Shown piece after piece: positions 29,401-41,636 of a DNA stretch of 64,000 nucleotides (position 1 is its first letter; every line of letters begins with the position of its first letter). The DNA is taken from positions 327,101,145-327,165,144 of the forward strand of contig JBAIZL010000002.1 of the NCBI GenBank assembly GCA_036971475.1. Reading direction: 5' to 3'. The notes beneath the pieces are model-generated. The model saw only the letters and a program-made list of their open reading frames with translations, was not told where the DNA came from and searched no databases. Made by a program: the position numbers and the translations under genes. The DNA is from Prosapia bicincta (Eukaryota; Arthropoda; Insecta; Hemiptera; Cercopidae).

Positions 29401-30501
29401 GTATAGAAGATGCTTTTTATGTGTACAGACCAACACACTTCTAGTGCAGAGACTATATCACTACAAGTGTACAAACCATTCTATTTCTTGCGTATAGAAT
29501 ATACTTCTTATGTGTACCGACCAACACACTTCTAGTGCAGAGACTATATTACTACAAGTGTACAAACCATTATACTTATTGCGTATAGAAGATACGTCTT
29601 ATGTGTACGGACCAACACACTTCTAGTGCAGAGACTATATCACTACAAGTGTACAAACCATTATACTTCTTGCATATAGAAGTTACCTCTTATGTGTACT
29701 GACCAAAGCACTTCTAGTGCAGAGACTATATCACTACAAGTGTACAAACCAATATACTTCTTGCGTATAGAAGATATTTCTTATGTGTACGGACCAACAC
29801 ATTTCTAGTGCAGAGACTATATCACTACAAATGTACAAACCATTATATTTCTTGCGTATAGAAGATACTTCTTATGTGTACGGACCAACACACTTCTAGT
29901 GCAGAGACTATATCACTACAAATGTACAAACCATTATATTTCTTGCGTATAGAATATACTTCTTATGTGTACAGACCAACACTCTTCTAGTGCAGGGTCT
30001 ATGTCACTAGAAGTGTACAAACCATTATATTCCTTGCATATAGAAGATACCTCTTTGTACGGACCAACACAATTCTAGTGCAGAGACTATATCACTACAA
30101 GTGTACAAACCATTATATTTCTTGCGTATAGAAGATACTTCTTATGTGTACGGACCCACACACTTCTAGTGCAGTGACTATATCACTACAAGTGTACAAA
30201 CCATTATACTTCTTGCATATAGAAGTTACCTCTTATGTGTACTGACCAACACACTTCTAGTGCAGAGACTATATCACTACAAGTGTACAAACCAATATAC
30301 TTCATGCGTATAGAAGATACTTCTTATGTGTACGGACCAACACACTTCTAGTGCAGAGACTATATCACTACAAGTGTACAGACCATTACATTTCTTGCGT
30401 ATAGAAGATACTTCTTATGTGTACAGACCAACACACTTCTAGTGCAGAGACTATATCACTACAAGTGTACAAACCAATATACTTCTTGCGTATAGAAGAT
30501 A
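23412..30501 (+). repeat. 7,090-bp higher-order repeat, copy 2
   Basis: Tandem partner of 16,322-23,411. The sequence just left of the junction (23,351-23,411: GGGACTATGTCACTAG then CCATTGTATTTC and AGATTCTTC) resembles the unit near 19,905-19,975, while the sequence just right matches 16,322 onward. So the exchange joined two different 91-bp units in register. Near-identity over 7 kb implies either a very recent duplication or an assembly or consensus effect. Confidence 0.88.
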
Positions 30502-30756
30502 CTTCTTATGTGTACGGACCAACACACTTCTAGTGCAGAGACTATATCACTACAAGTGTACAGACCATTACATTTCTTGCGTATAGAAGATACTTCTTAT
30601 GTGTACAGACCAACACACTTCTAGTGCAGAGACTATATCAATACAAATGTACAAACCAATATACTTCTTGCGTATAGAAGATACTTCTTATGTGTACGGA
30701 CCAACACACTTCTAGTGCAGAGACTATATCACTACAAGTGTACAGACCATTACATT
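27761..30756 (+). repeat. 2,996-bp higher-order repeat, copy 1
   Basis: Starts near 27,761, inside the second 7,090-bp copy, and recurs directly downstream at an offset of 2,996 bp (33 dimers with small deletions). Markers are CTTCTTCATATAGAAG with the lost GC, ACCAACCCATTCTAG, ACATAAAAATTATAC, and the 182-bp double-dimer run at the right end. Left of 27,761 the preceding unit reads ACAAACCAATATAC, but left of 30,757 it reads ACAGACCATTACATT, which fixes the boundary within the shared CTTGCGTATAG stretch. Confidence 0.85.
30271..30756 (+). repeat. 182-bp double-dimer higher-order repeat (about 2.5 copies)
   Basis: Within the 91-bp array, pairs of dimers alternate here: one with ACAAACCAATATAC followed by GGACCAACAC, the next with ACAGACCATTACATT followed by CAGACCAACAC. 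The 182-bp period repeats from about 30,271 to 30,756 and again at 33,267-33,752 in the 2,996-bp copy. It is the shortest higher-order period seen in array B. Confidence 0.7.
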
Positions 30757-33752
30757 TCTTGCGTATAGAAGATACTTTTTATGTGTACGGACCGACAGAC
30801 TTCTAGTGCCGAGACTATATCAGTACAAGTGTACAAACCATTATATTTCTTGCGTATAGAAGATACTTCTTATGTGTACAGACCAACACACTTGTAGTGC
30901 AGAGACTATATCACTACAAGTGTACAAACCATTATACTTCTTCATATAGAAGATACCTCTTATGTGTACTGACCAACACCCTTCTAGTGCAGAGACTATA
31001 TCACTACAAGTGTACAAACCTTTATACTTCTTGCGTATAGAAGATACTTCTTATGTGTACGGACCAACCCATTCTAGTGCAGAGACTATATCACTACAAG
31101 TGTACATAAAAATTATACTTCTTGCATATAGAAGTTACCTCTTATGTGTACTGACCAACACACTTCTAGTGCAGAGACTATATCACTACAAGTGTACAAA
31201 CCAATATACTTCTTGCGTATAGAAGATACTTTTTATGTGTACGGACCGACAGACTTCTAGTGCCGAGACTATATCAGTACAAGTGTACAAACCATTCTAT
31301 TTCTTGCGTATAGAAGATACTTCTTATGTGTACAGACCAACACACTTCTAGTGCAGAGACTATATCACTACAAGTGTATAAACCATTATACTTCTTGCGT
31401 ATAGAATATACTTCGTATGTGTACCGACCAACACACTTCTAGTGCAGAGACTATATCACTACAAATGTACAAACCATTATGTTTCTTGCGTATAGAATAT
31501 ACTTCTTATGTGTACAGACCTACACACTTCTAGTGCAGGGACTATGTCACTAGAAGTGTACAAACCATTATATTTCTTGCATATAGAAGAAACCTCTTTG
31601 TAAGGACCAACACACTTCTAGTGCAGAGACTATATCACTACAAGTGTAAAAACCATTATATCTCTTGCGTATAGAAGATACGTCTTATGTGTACGGACCA
31701 ACACACTTCTAGTGCAGAGACTATATCACTACAAGTGTACAAACCATAATACTTCTTGCATATAGAAGATACCTCTTATGTGTACTGACCAACACACTTC
31801 TAGTGCAGAGACTATATCACTACAAGTGTACAAACCATTATATTTCTTGCGTATAGAAGATACTTCTTATGTGTACAGACCAACACACTTCTAGTGCAGA
31901 GACTATATTACTACAAGTGTACAAACCATTATACTTATTGCGTGTAGAAGATACTTCTTATGTGTACGCACCAACACACTTCTAGTGCAGAGACTATATC
32001 ACTACAAGTGTACAAACCATTATACGTCTTGCATATAGAAGTTACCTCTTATGTGTACTGACCAACACACTTCTAGTGCAGAGACTATATCACTACAAGT
32101 GTACAAACCATTATATTTCGTGCGTATAGAAGATACTTCCTATGTGTACGGACCAACACACTTCTAGTGCAGAGACTATATCACTACAAGTGTACATACC
32201 ATTATACTTCTTGCATATAGAAGTTACCTCTTATGTGTACTGACCAACACACTTGTAGTGCAGAGACTATATCACTACAAGTGTACAAACCATTATACTT
32301 CTTGCATATAGAAGATACCTCTTATGTGTACTGACCAACACACTTCTAGTGCAGAGACTATATCACTACAAATGTACAAACCATTATATTTCTTGCGTAT
32401 AGAAGATGCTTTTTATGTGTACAGACCAACACACTTCTAGTGCAGAGACTATATCACTACAAGTGTACAAACCATTCTATTTCTTGCGTATAGAATATAC
32501 TTCTTATGTGTACCGACCAACACACTTCTAGTGCAGAGACTATATTACTACAAGTGTACAAACCATTATACTTATTGCGTATAGAAGATACGTCTTATGT
32601 GTACGGACCAACACACTTCTAGTGCAGAGACTATATCACTACAAGTGTACAAACCATTATACTTCTTGCATATAGAAGTTACCTCTTATGTGTACTGACC
32701 AAAGCACTTCTAGTGCAGAGACTATATCACTACAAGTGTACAAACCAATATACTTCTTGCGTATAGAAGATATTTCTTATGTGTACGGACCAACACATTT
32801 CTAGTGCAGAGACTATATCACTACAAATGTACAAACCATTATATTTCTTGCGTATAGAAGATACTTCTTATGTGTACGGACCAACACACTTCTAGTGCAG
32901 AGACTATATCACTACAAATGTACAAACCATTATATTTCTTGCGTATAGAATATACTTCTTATGTGTACAGACCAACACTCTTCTAGTGCAGGGTCTATGT
33001 CACTAGAAGTGTACAAACCATTATATTCCTTGCATATAGAAGATACCTCTTTGTACGGACCAACACAATTCTAGTGCAGAGACTATATCACTACAAGTGT
33101 ACAAACCATTATATTTCTTGCGTATAGAAGATACTTCTTATGTGTACGGACCCACACACTTCTAGTGCAGTGACTATATCACTACAAGTGTACAAACCAT
33201 TATACTTCTTGCATATAGAAGTTACCTCTTATGTGTACTGACCAACACACTTCTAGTGCAGAGACTATATCACTACAAGTGTACAAACCAATATACTTCA
33301 TGCGTATAGAAGATACTTCTTATGTGTACGGACCAACACACTTCTAGTGCAGAGACTATATCACTACAAGTGTACAGACCATTACATTTCTTGCGTATAG
33401 AAGATACTTCTTATGTGTACAGACCAACACACTTCTAGTGCAGAGACTATATCACTACAAGTGTACAAACCAATATACTTCTTGCGTATAGAAGATACTT
33501 CTTATGTGTACGGACCAACACACTTCTAGTGCAGAGACTATATCACTACAAGTGTACAGACCATTACATTTCTTGCGTATAGAAGATACTTCTTATGTGT
33601 ACAGACCAACACACTTCTAGTGCAGAGACTATATCAATACAAATGTACAAACCAATATACTTCTTGCGTATAGAAGATACTTCTTATGTGTACGGACCAA
33701 CACACTTCTAGTGCAGAGACTATATCACTACAAGTGTACAGACCATTACATT
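30757..33752 (+). repeat. 2,996-bp higher-order repeat, copy 2
   Basis: Tandem partner of 27,761-30,756 with no difference noticed at the points compared. It ends near 33,752; beyond that the array continues with unmatched units (GACCAGCACACTTC, then CCTTTATACGTC). Copy 1 includes DNA beyond the end of the second 7,090-bp copy (30,502-30,756), so the 2,996-bp event happened after the 7,090-bp event. Confidence 0.85.
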
Positions 33753-35262
33753 TCTTGCGTATAGAAGATACTTCTTATGTGTACAGACCAGCACACTTCT
33801 AGTGCAGAGACTATATCACTACAAATGTACAAACCTTTATACGTCTTGCGTATAGAAGATACTTCTTATGTGTACGGACCAACACACTTCTAGTGCAGAG
33901 ACTATATCACTACAAGTGTACAAAAAATTATACTTCTTGCGTATAGAAGATACTTCTTATGTGTACGGACCAACACACTTCTAGTGCAGAGATTATTCAC
34001 TACAAGTGTACAAACCATTATACTTCTTGCATATAGAAGATACCTCTTATGTGTACTGACCAACACACTTGTAGTGCAGATACTATATCACTACAAGTGT
34101 ACAAACCAATATACTTCTTGCGTATAGAAGATACCTCTTATGTGTACTGACCAACACACTTCTAGTGCAGAGACTATATCACTACAATTGTACAAACCAT
34201 TATACTTCTTGCGTATAGAAGATACTTCTTATGTGTACGGACCAACACACTTCTAGTGCAGAGACTATATCACTACAAATGTACAAACCATTATATTTCT
34301 TGCGTATAGAAGATACGTCTTATGTGTACAGACCAACACTCTTCTAGTGCAGAGACTTTATCACTACAAATGTACAAACCATTATACTTCTTGCGTATAG
34401 ATGATATTTCTTATGTGTACGGACCAACACACTTCTAGTGCAGAGACTATATCACTACAAGTGTACAAACCACTATACTTCTTGCGTATAAAAGATACTT
34501 CTTATGTGTACGGGCCAACACACATCTAGTGCAGAGACTATATCACTACAAGTGTACAAACCACTATTCTTCTTGCGTATAGAAGATACTTCTTATGTGT
34601 ACAGACCAACACACTTCTAGTGCAGAGACTATTCACTACAAGTGTACAAACCATTATACTTCTTGCATATAGAAGATCCCTCTTATGTGTACTGACCAAC
34701 ACACTTCTAGGGCAGAGACTATATCACTACAAGTGTACAAACCAATATACTTCTGGCGTACAGAAGATACTTCTTATGTGTACGGACTTCACACTTCTAG
34801 TGCAGAGACTATATAACTACAAATGTACAAACCATTATATTTCTTGCGTATAGAAGATACTTCTTATGAGTACAGACCAAACACACTTGTAGTGCAGAGA
34901 CTATAATACTACAAGTGTACAAACCATTAAACTTCTTGCATATAGAAGATACCTCTTATGTGTACGGACCAACAAATTTCTAGTGCAGAGACTATATCAC
35001 TACAAGTGTACAAACCATTATACTTCTTGCGTATAGAAGATACTTCTTATGTGGACCTACCAACACACTTCTAGTGCAGAGACTATATCACTACAAGTGT
35101 ACAAACCATTATATATCTTGCGTGTAGAAGATACTTCTTATGTGTACAGACCAACACACTTCTAGTGCAGAGACTATATTACTACAAGTGTACAAACCAT
35201 TATACTTATTGCGTATTGAATATACTTCTTATGTATACAGACCAACACACATCTAGTGCAGG

Positions 35263-38200
35263 GACTATATCACTAGAAGTGTACAAACCATTATATTTCT
35301 TACGTATAGAAGATACTTCTTATGTGTACAGACCAACACACTTCTAGTGCAGAGGCTATATGACTTCACGTGTACAGACCATTATACTTCTTGCGTATAG
35401 ACGATATTTCTTATGTGTACGGACCGACACACTTCTAGTGCAGAGACTATATCACTTCACGTGTACAGACCAATATATTTCTTGCGTATAGAAGATACTT
35501 TTTATGTGTACGGACCGACAGACTTCTAGTTGCAGAGACTATATCAGTACAAGTGTACAAACCATTATATTTCTTGCATATTGAAGATACTTCTAATGTG
35601 TACAGACCAACACACTTCTAGTGCAGAGACTATATCACTACAAGTGTACAAACCATTCTATTTCTTGCGTATAGAAGATACTTCTTATGTGTACTGACCA
35701 ACACACTTCTAGTGCAGAGACTATATTACTACAAGTGTACAAACCATTATCCTTATTGCGTATAGAAGATACTTCTTATGTGTACGGACCAACACACTTC
35801 TAGTGCAGAGTCTATATCACTGCAAGTGTACAAACCATTATACTTCTTGCATTTAGAAGTGACCTCTTATGTGTACTGACCAACACACTTCTAGTGCAGA
35901 GACTATATCACTACAAGTGTACAAACCAATATACTTCTTGCGTATAGAAGATACTTCTTATGTGTACGGACCAACACATTTCTAGTGCAGAGACTATATC
36001 ACTACAAATGTACAAACCATTATATTTCTTGCGTATAGAAGATACTTCTTATGTGTACAGACCAACACACTTCTAGTGCAGAGACTATATCGCTACAAGT
36101 GTACAAACTATTATACTTCTTGCGTATAGAAGATACTTCTTATGTGTACGGACCAACACACTTCTAGTGCAGAGACTATATCACTACAAGTGTACAAACC
36201 ATTATATTTCTTGCGTATAGAATATACTTCTTATGTGTACAGACCAACACACTTCTAGTGCAGGGACTATGTCACTAGAAGTGTACAAACCATTATATTT
36301 CTTGCATATAGAAGATACCTCTTACATGTACGGACCAACACAATTCTAGTGCAGAGACTATATCACTACAAGTGTACAAACCAATATACTTCTTGCGTAA
36401 AGAAGATACTTCTTATGTGTACGGACCAACACACTTCTAGTGCAGAGACTATATCACTACAAGTGTACAAACCATTATATTTCTTTCGTATAGAAGATTC
36501 TTCTTATGTGTACGGACCAACACACTTCTAGTGCAGAGACTATATCTCTACAAGTGTACAAACCATTATACTTCTTGCATATAGAAGTTGCCTCTTATGT
36601 GTACTGACCAACACACTCCTAGTGCAGAGACTATATCACTACAAGTGTACAAACCAATATACTTCTTGCGTATAGAAGATACTTCTTATGTGTACGGACC
36701 AACACACTTCTAGTGCAGAGACTATATCACTACAAATGTACAAACCATTATATTTCTTGCGTATAGAAGATACTTCTTATGTGTACAGACCAACACACTT
36801 CTAGTGCAGAGACTATATCACTACAAGTGTACAAACCAAATATACGTCTTGCGTATAGAAGATACTTCTTATGTGTACGGACCAACACACTTCTAGTGCA
36901 GAGACTATATCACTACAAATGTACAAACCAATATATTTCTTGCGTATAGAAGATACTTCTTACGTATACAGACGAACACACTTCTAGTGCAGGGACTATA
37001 TCACTAGAAGTGTACAAACCATTATATTTCTTGCGTATAGAAGATACTTCTTATGTTTACAGACCAACACACTTCTAGTGCAGAGGCTATATCACTTCAC
37101 GTGTACAGACCATTATAATTGTTGCGTATAGACGATATTTCTTATGTGTATAGACCGACACACTTCTAGTGCAGAGACTATATCACTTCACGTGTACAGA
37201 CCATTATATTTCTTGCGTATAGAAGATACTTTTTACGTGTACGGACCGACACACTTCTAGTGCAGAGACTATATCAGTACAAATGTACAAACCATTATAT
37301 TTCTTGCGTGTAGAAGATACTTCTAATGTGTACAGACCAACACACTTCTAGTGCAGAGACTATATCACTTCACGTGTACAGACCATTATACTTCTTAGGT
37401 ATAGAACATACTTCTTATGTGTACATACCAACACACTTCTAGTGCAGGGAATATTTCACTAAAAGTGTATAAACCATTATATTTCTTGCGTATAGAAGAT
37501 ACTTCTTATGTGTACAGACCAACACACTTCTAGTGCAGAGGCTATATCACTTCACGTGTACAGACCATTATACTTCTTGCGTATAGACAATATTTCTTAT
37601 GTGTACGGACCGACACACTTCTAGTGCAGAGACTATATCACTTCACGTGTACAGACCATTATATTTCTTGCGTATAGAAAATACTTCTTATGTGTACGTA
37701 CCGACAGACTTCTAGTGCAGAGACTATATCAGTACAAGTGTACAAACCATTATATTTCTTGCGTATAGAAGATACTTCTCATGTGTACAGACCAACACAC
37801 TTCTAGTGCAGAGACTATATCACTTCACTTGTACAGACCATTATACTTCTTGCGTATAGTAGATACTTCTTATGTGTACAGACCAACACACTTCTAGTGC
37901 AGAGGCTATATCACTTGACGTGTACAGACCATTATACTTCTTGCGTATAGACGATATTTCTTATGTGTACGGACCGACACTCTTCTAGTGCAGAGACTAT
38001 ATCACTTCACGTGTACAGACCATTATATTTCTTGCGTATAGAAGATACTTCTTATGTGTACATACCAACACACTTCTAGTTCAGGGACTATATCACTAAA
38101 AGTGTATAAACCATTATATTTCTTGCGTATAGAAGATACTTCTTATGTGTACAGACCAACACACTTCTAGTGCAGAGGCTATATCACTTCACGTGTACAG

Positions 38201-38449
38201 ACCAATATACTTCTTGCGTATAGACGATATTTCGTATGTGTACGGACCGACACACTTCTAGTGCAGAGACTATATCACTTCACGTGTACAGACCATTATA
38301 TTTCTTGCGTATAGAACATACTTCTTATGTGTACGGACCGACAGACTTCTAGTGCAGAGACTATATCAGTACAAGTGTACAAACCATTATATTTCTTGCG
38401 TATAGAAGATACTTCTCATGTGTACAGACCAACACACTTCTAGTGCAGA
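35263..38449 (+). repeat. 3,187-bp higher-order repeat, copy 1
   Basis: Repeated directly downstream at an offset of 3,187 bp (35 dimers plus 2 bp). Markers are TTCTTACGTATAG, the extra T in CTTCTAGTTGCAGAG, the GCATTTAGAAGTGACC variant, ACAAACCAAATATACG, and the CACTTCACGTG-rich units at the right end. The copies differ by a few substitutions, for example CATTATAATTGTTGCG near 37,111 against CATTATACTTGTTGCG near 40,298. That makes this pair slightly older than, or less homogenised than, the 7,090-bp pair. Confidence 0.85.
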
Positions 38450-41400
38450 GACTATATCACTAGAAGTGTACAAACCATTATATTTCTTACGTATAGAAGA
38501 TACTTCTTATGTGTACAGACCAACACACTTCTAGTGCAGAGGCTATATGACTTCACGTGTACAGACCATTATACTTCTTGCGTATAGACGATATTTCTTA
38601 TGTGTACGGACCGACACACTTCTAGTGCAGAGACTATATCACTTCACGTGTACAGACCAATATATTTCTTGCGTATAGAAGATACTTTTTATGTGTACGG
38701 ACCGACAGACTTCTAGTTGCAGAGACTATATCAGTACAAGTGTACAAACCATTATATTTCTTGCATATTGAAGATACTTCTAATGTGTACAGACCAACAC
38801 ACTTCTAGTGCAGAGACTATATCACTACAAGCGTACAAACCATTCTATTTCTTGCGTATAGAAGATACTTCTTATGTGTACCGACCAACACACTTCTAGT
38901 GCAGAGACTATATTACTACAAGTGTACAAACCATTATCCTTATTGCGTATAGAAGATACTTCTTATGTGTACGGACCAACACACTTCTAGTGCAGAGTCT
39001 ATATCACTGCAAGTGTACAAACCATTATACTTCTTGCATTTAGAAGTGACCTCTTATGTGTACTGACCAACACACTTCTAGTGCAGAGACTATATCACTA
39101 CAAGTGTACAAACCAATATACTTCTTGCGTATAGAAGATACTTCTTATGTGTACGGACCAACACATTTCTAGTGCAGAGACTATATCACTACAAATGTAC
39201 AAACCATTATATTTCTTGCGTATAGAAGATACTTCTTATGTGTACAGACCAACACACTTCTAGTGCAGAGACTATATCGCTACAAGTGTACAAACTATTA
39301 TACTTCTTGCGTATAGAAGATACTTCTTATGTGTACGGACCAACACACTTCTAGTGCAGAGACTATATCACTACAAGTGTACAAACCATTATATTTCTTG
39401 CGTATAGAATATACTTCTTATGTGTACAGACCAACACACTTCTAGTGCAGGGACTATGTCACTAGAAGTGTACAAACTATTATATTTCTTGCATATTGAA
39501 GATACCTCTTACATGTACGGACCAACACAATTCTAGTGCAGAGACTATATCACTACAAGTGTACAAACCAATATACTTCTTGCGTAAAGAAGATACTTCT
39601 TATGTGTACGGACCAACACACTTCTAGTGCAGAGACTATATCACTACAAGTGTACAAACCATTATATTTCTTTCGTATAGAAGATTCTTCTTATGTGTAC
39701 GGACCAACACACTTCTAGTGCAGAGACTATATCTCTACAAGTGTACAAACCATTATACTTCTTGCATATAGAAGTTGCCTCTTATGTGTACTGACCAACA
39801 CACTTCTAGTGCAGAGACTATATCACTACAAGTGTACAAACCAATATACTTCTTGCGTATAGAAGATACTTCTTATGTGTACGGACCAACACACTTCTAG
39901 TGCAGAGACTATATCACTACAAATGTACAAACCATTATATTTCTTGCGTATAGAAGATACTTCTTATGTGTACAGACCAACACACTTCTAGTGCAGAGAC
40001 TATATCACTACAAGTGTACAAACCAAATATACGTCTTGCGTATAGAAGATACTTCTTATGTGTACGGACCAACACACTTCTAGTGCAGAGACTATATCAC
40101 TACAAATGTACAAACCATTATATTTCTTGCGTATAGAAGATACTTCTTACGTATACAGACGAACACACTTCTAGTGCAGGGACTATATCACTAGAAGTGT
40201 ACAAACCATTATATTTCTTGCGTATAGAAGATACTTCTTATGTTTACAGACCAACACACTTCTAGTGCAGAGGCTATATCACTTCACGTGTACAGACCAT
40301 TATACTTGTTGCGTATAGACGATATTTCTTATGTGTACAGACCGACACACTTCTAGTGCAGAGACTATATCACTTCACGTGTACAGACCATTATATTTCT
40401 TGCGTATAGAAGATACTTTTTACGTGTACGGACCGACACACTTCTAGTGCAGAGACTATATCAGTACAAATGTACAAACCATTATATTTCTTGCGTGTAG
40501 AAGATACTTCTAATGTGTACAGACCAACACACTTCTAGTGCAGAGACTATATCACTTCACGTGTACAGACCATTATACTTCTTAGGTATAGAACATACTT
40601 CTTATGTGTACATACCAACACACTTCTAGTGCAGGGAATATTTCACTAAAAGTGTATAAACCATTATATTTCTTGCGTATAGAAGATACTTCTTATGTGT
40701 ACAGACCAACACACTTCTAGTGCAGAGGCTATATCACTTCACGTGTACAGACCATTATACTTCTTGCGTATAGACAATATTTCTTATGTGTACGGACCGA
40801 CACACTTCTAGTGCAGAGACTATATCACTTCACGTGTACAGACCATTATATTTCTTGCGTATAGAAAATACTTCTTATGTGTACGTACCGACAGACTTCT
40901 AGTGCAGAGACTATATCAGTACAAGTGTACAAACCATTATATTTCTTGCGTATAGAAGATACTTCTCATGTGTACAGACCAACACACTTCTAGTGCAGAG
41001 ACTATATCACTTCACTTGTACAGACCATTATACTTCTTGCGTATAGTAGATACTTCTTATGTGTACAGACCAACACACTTCTAGTGCAGAGGCTATATCA
41101 CTTGACGTGTACAGACCATTATACTTCTTGCGTATAGACGATATTTCTTATGTGTACGGACCGACACTCTTCTAGTGCAGAGACTATATCACTTCACGTG
41201 TACAGACCATTATATTTCTTGCGTATAGAAGATACTTCTTATGTGTACATACCAACACACTTCTAGTTCAGGGACTATATCACTAAAAGTGTATAAACCA
41301 TTATATTTCTTGCGTATAGAAGATACTTCTTATGTGTACAGACCAACACACTTCTAGTGCAGAGGCTATATCACTTCACGTGTACAGACCAATATACTTC

Positions 41401-41636
41401 TTGCGTATAGACGATATTTCGTATGTGTACGGACCGACACACTTCTAGTGCAGAGACTATATCACTTCACGTGTACAGACCATTATATTTCTTGCGTATA
41501 GAACATACTTCTTATGTGTACGGACCGACAGACTTCTAGTGCAGAGACTATATCAGTACAAGTGTACAAACCATTATATTTCTTGCGTATAGAAGATACT
41601 TCTCATGTGTACAGACCAACACACTTCTAGTGCAGA
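38450..41636 (+). repeat. 3,187-bp higher-order repeat, copy 2
   Basis: Tandem partner of 35,263-38,449. Its right end is visible because copy 1 is followed by CACTAGAAGTG while copy 2 is followed by CACTTCACGTG at about 41,643. After it comes a local 182-bp double-dimer repeat (41,682 and 41,864 onward) carrying GATACGTCTCATG. Confidence 0.85.

Noticed and set aside
14782..31222. Families of 60-86-codon plus-strand ORFs repeated across array B
   Set aside because: They are copies of the 91-bp repeat read in shifting frames. Identical ORFs at offsets of 7,090 and 2,996 bp reflect the duplications, not gene families.
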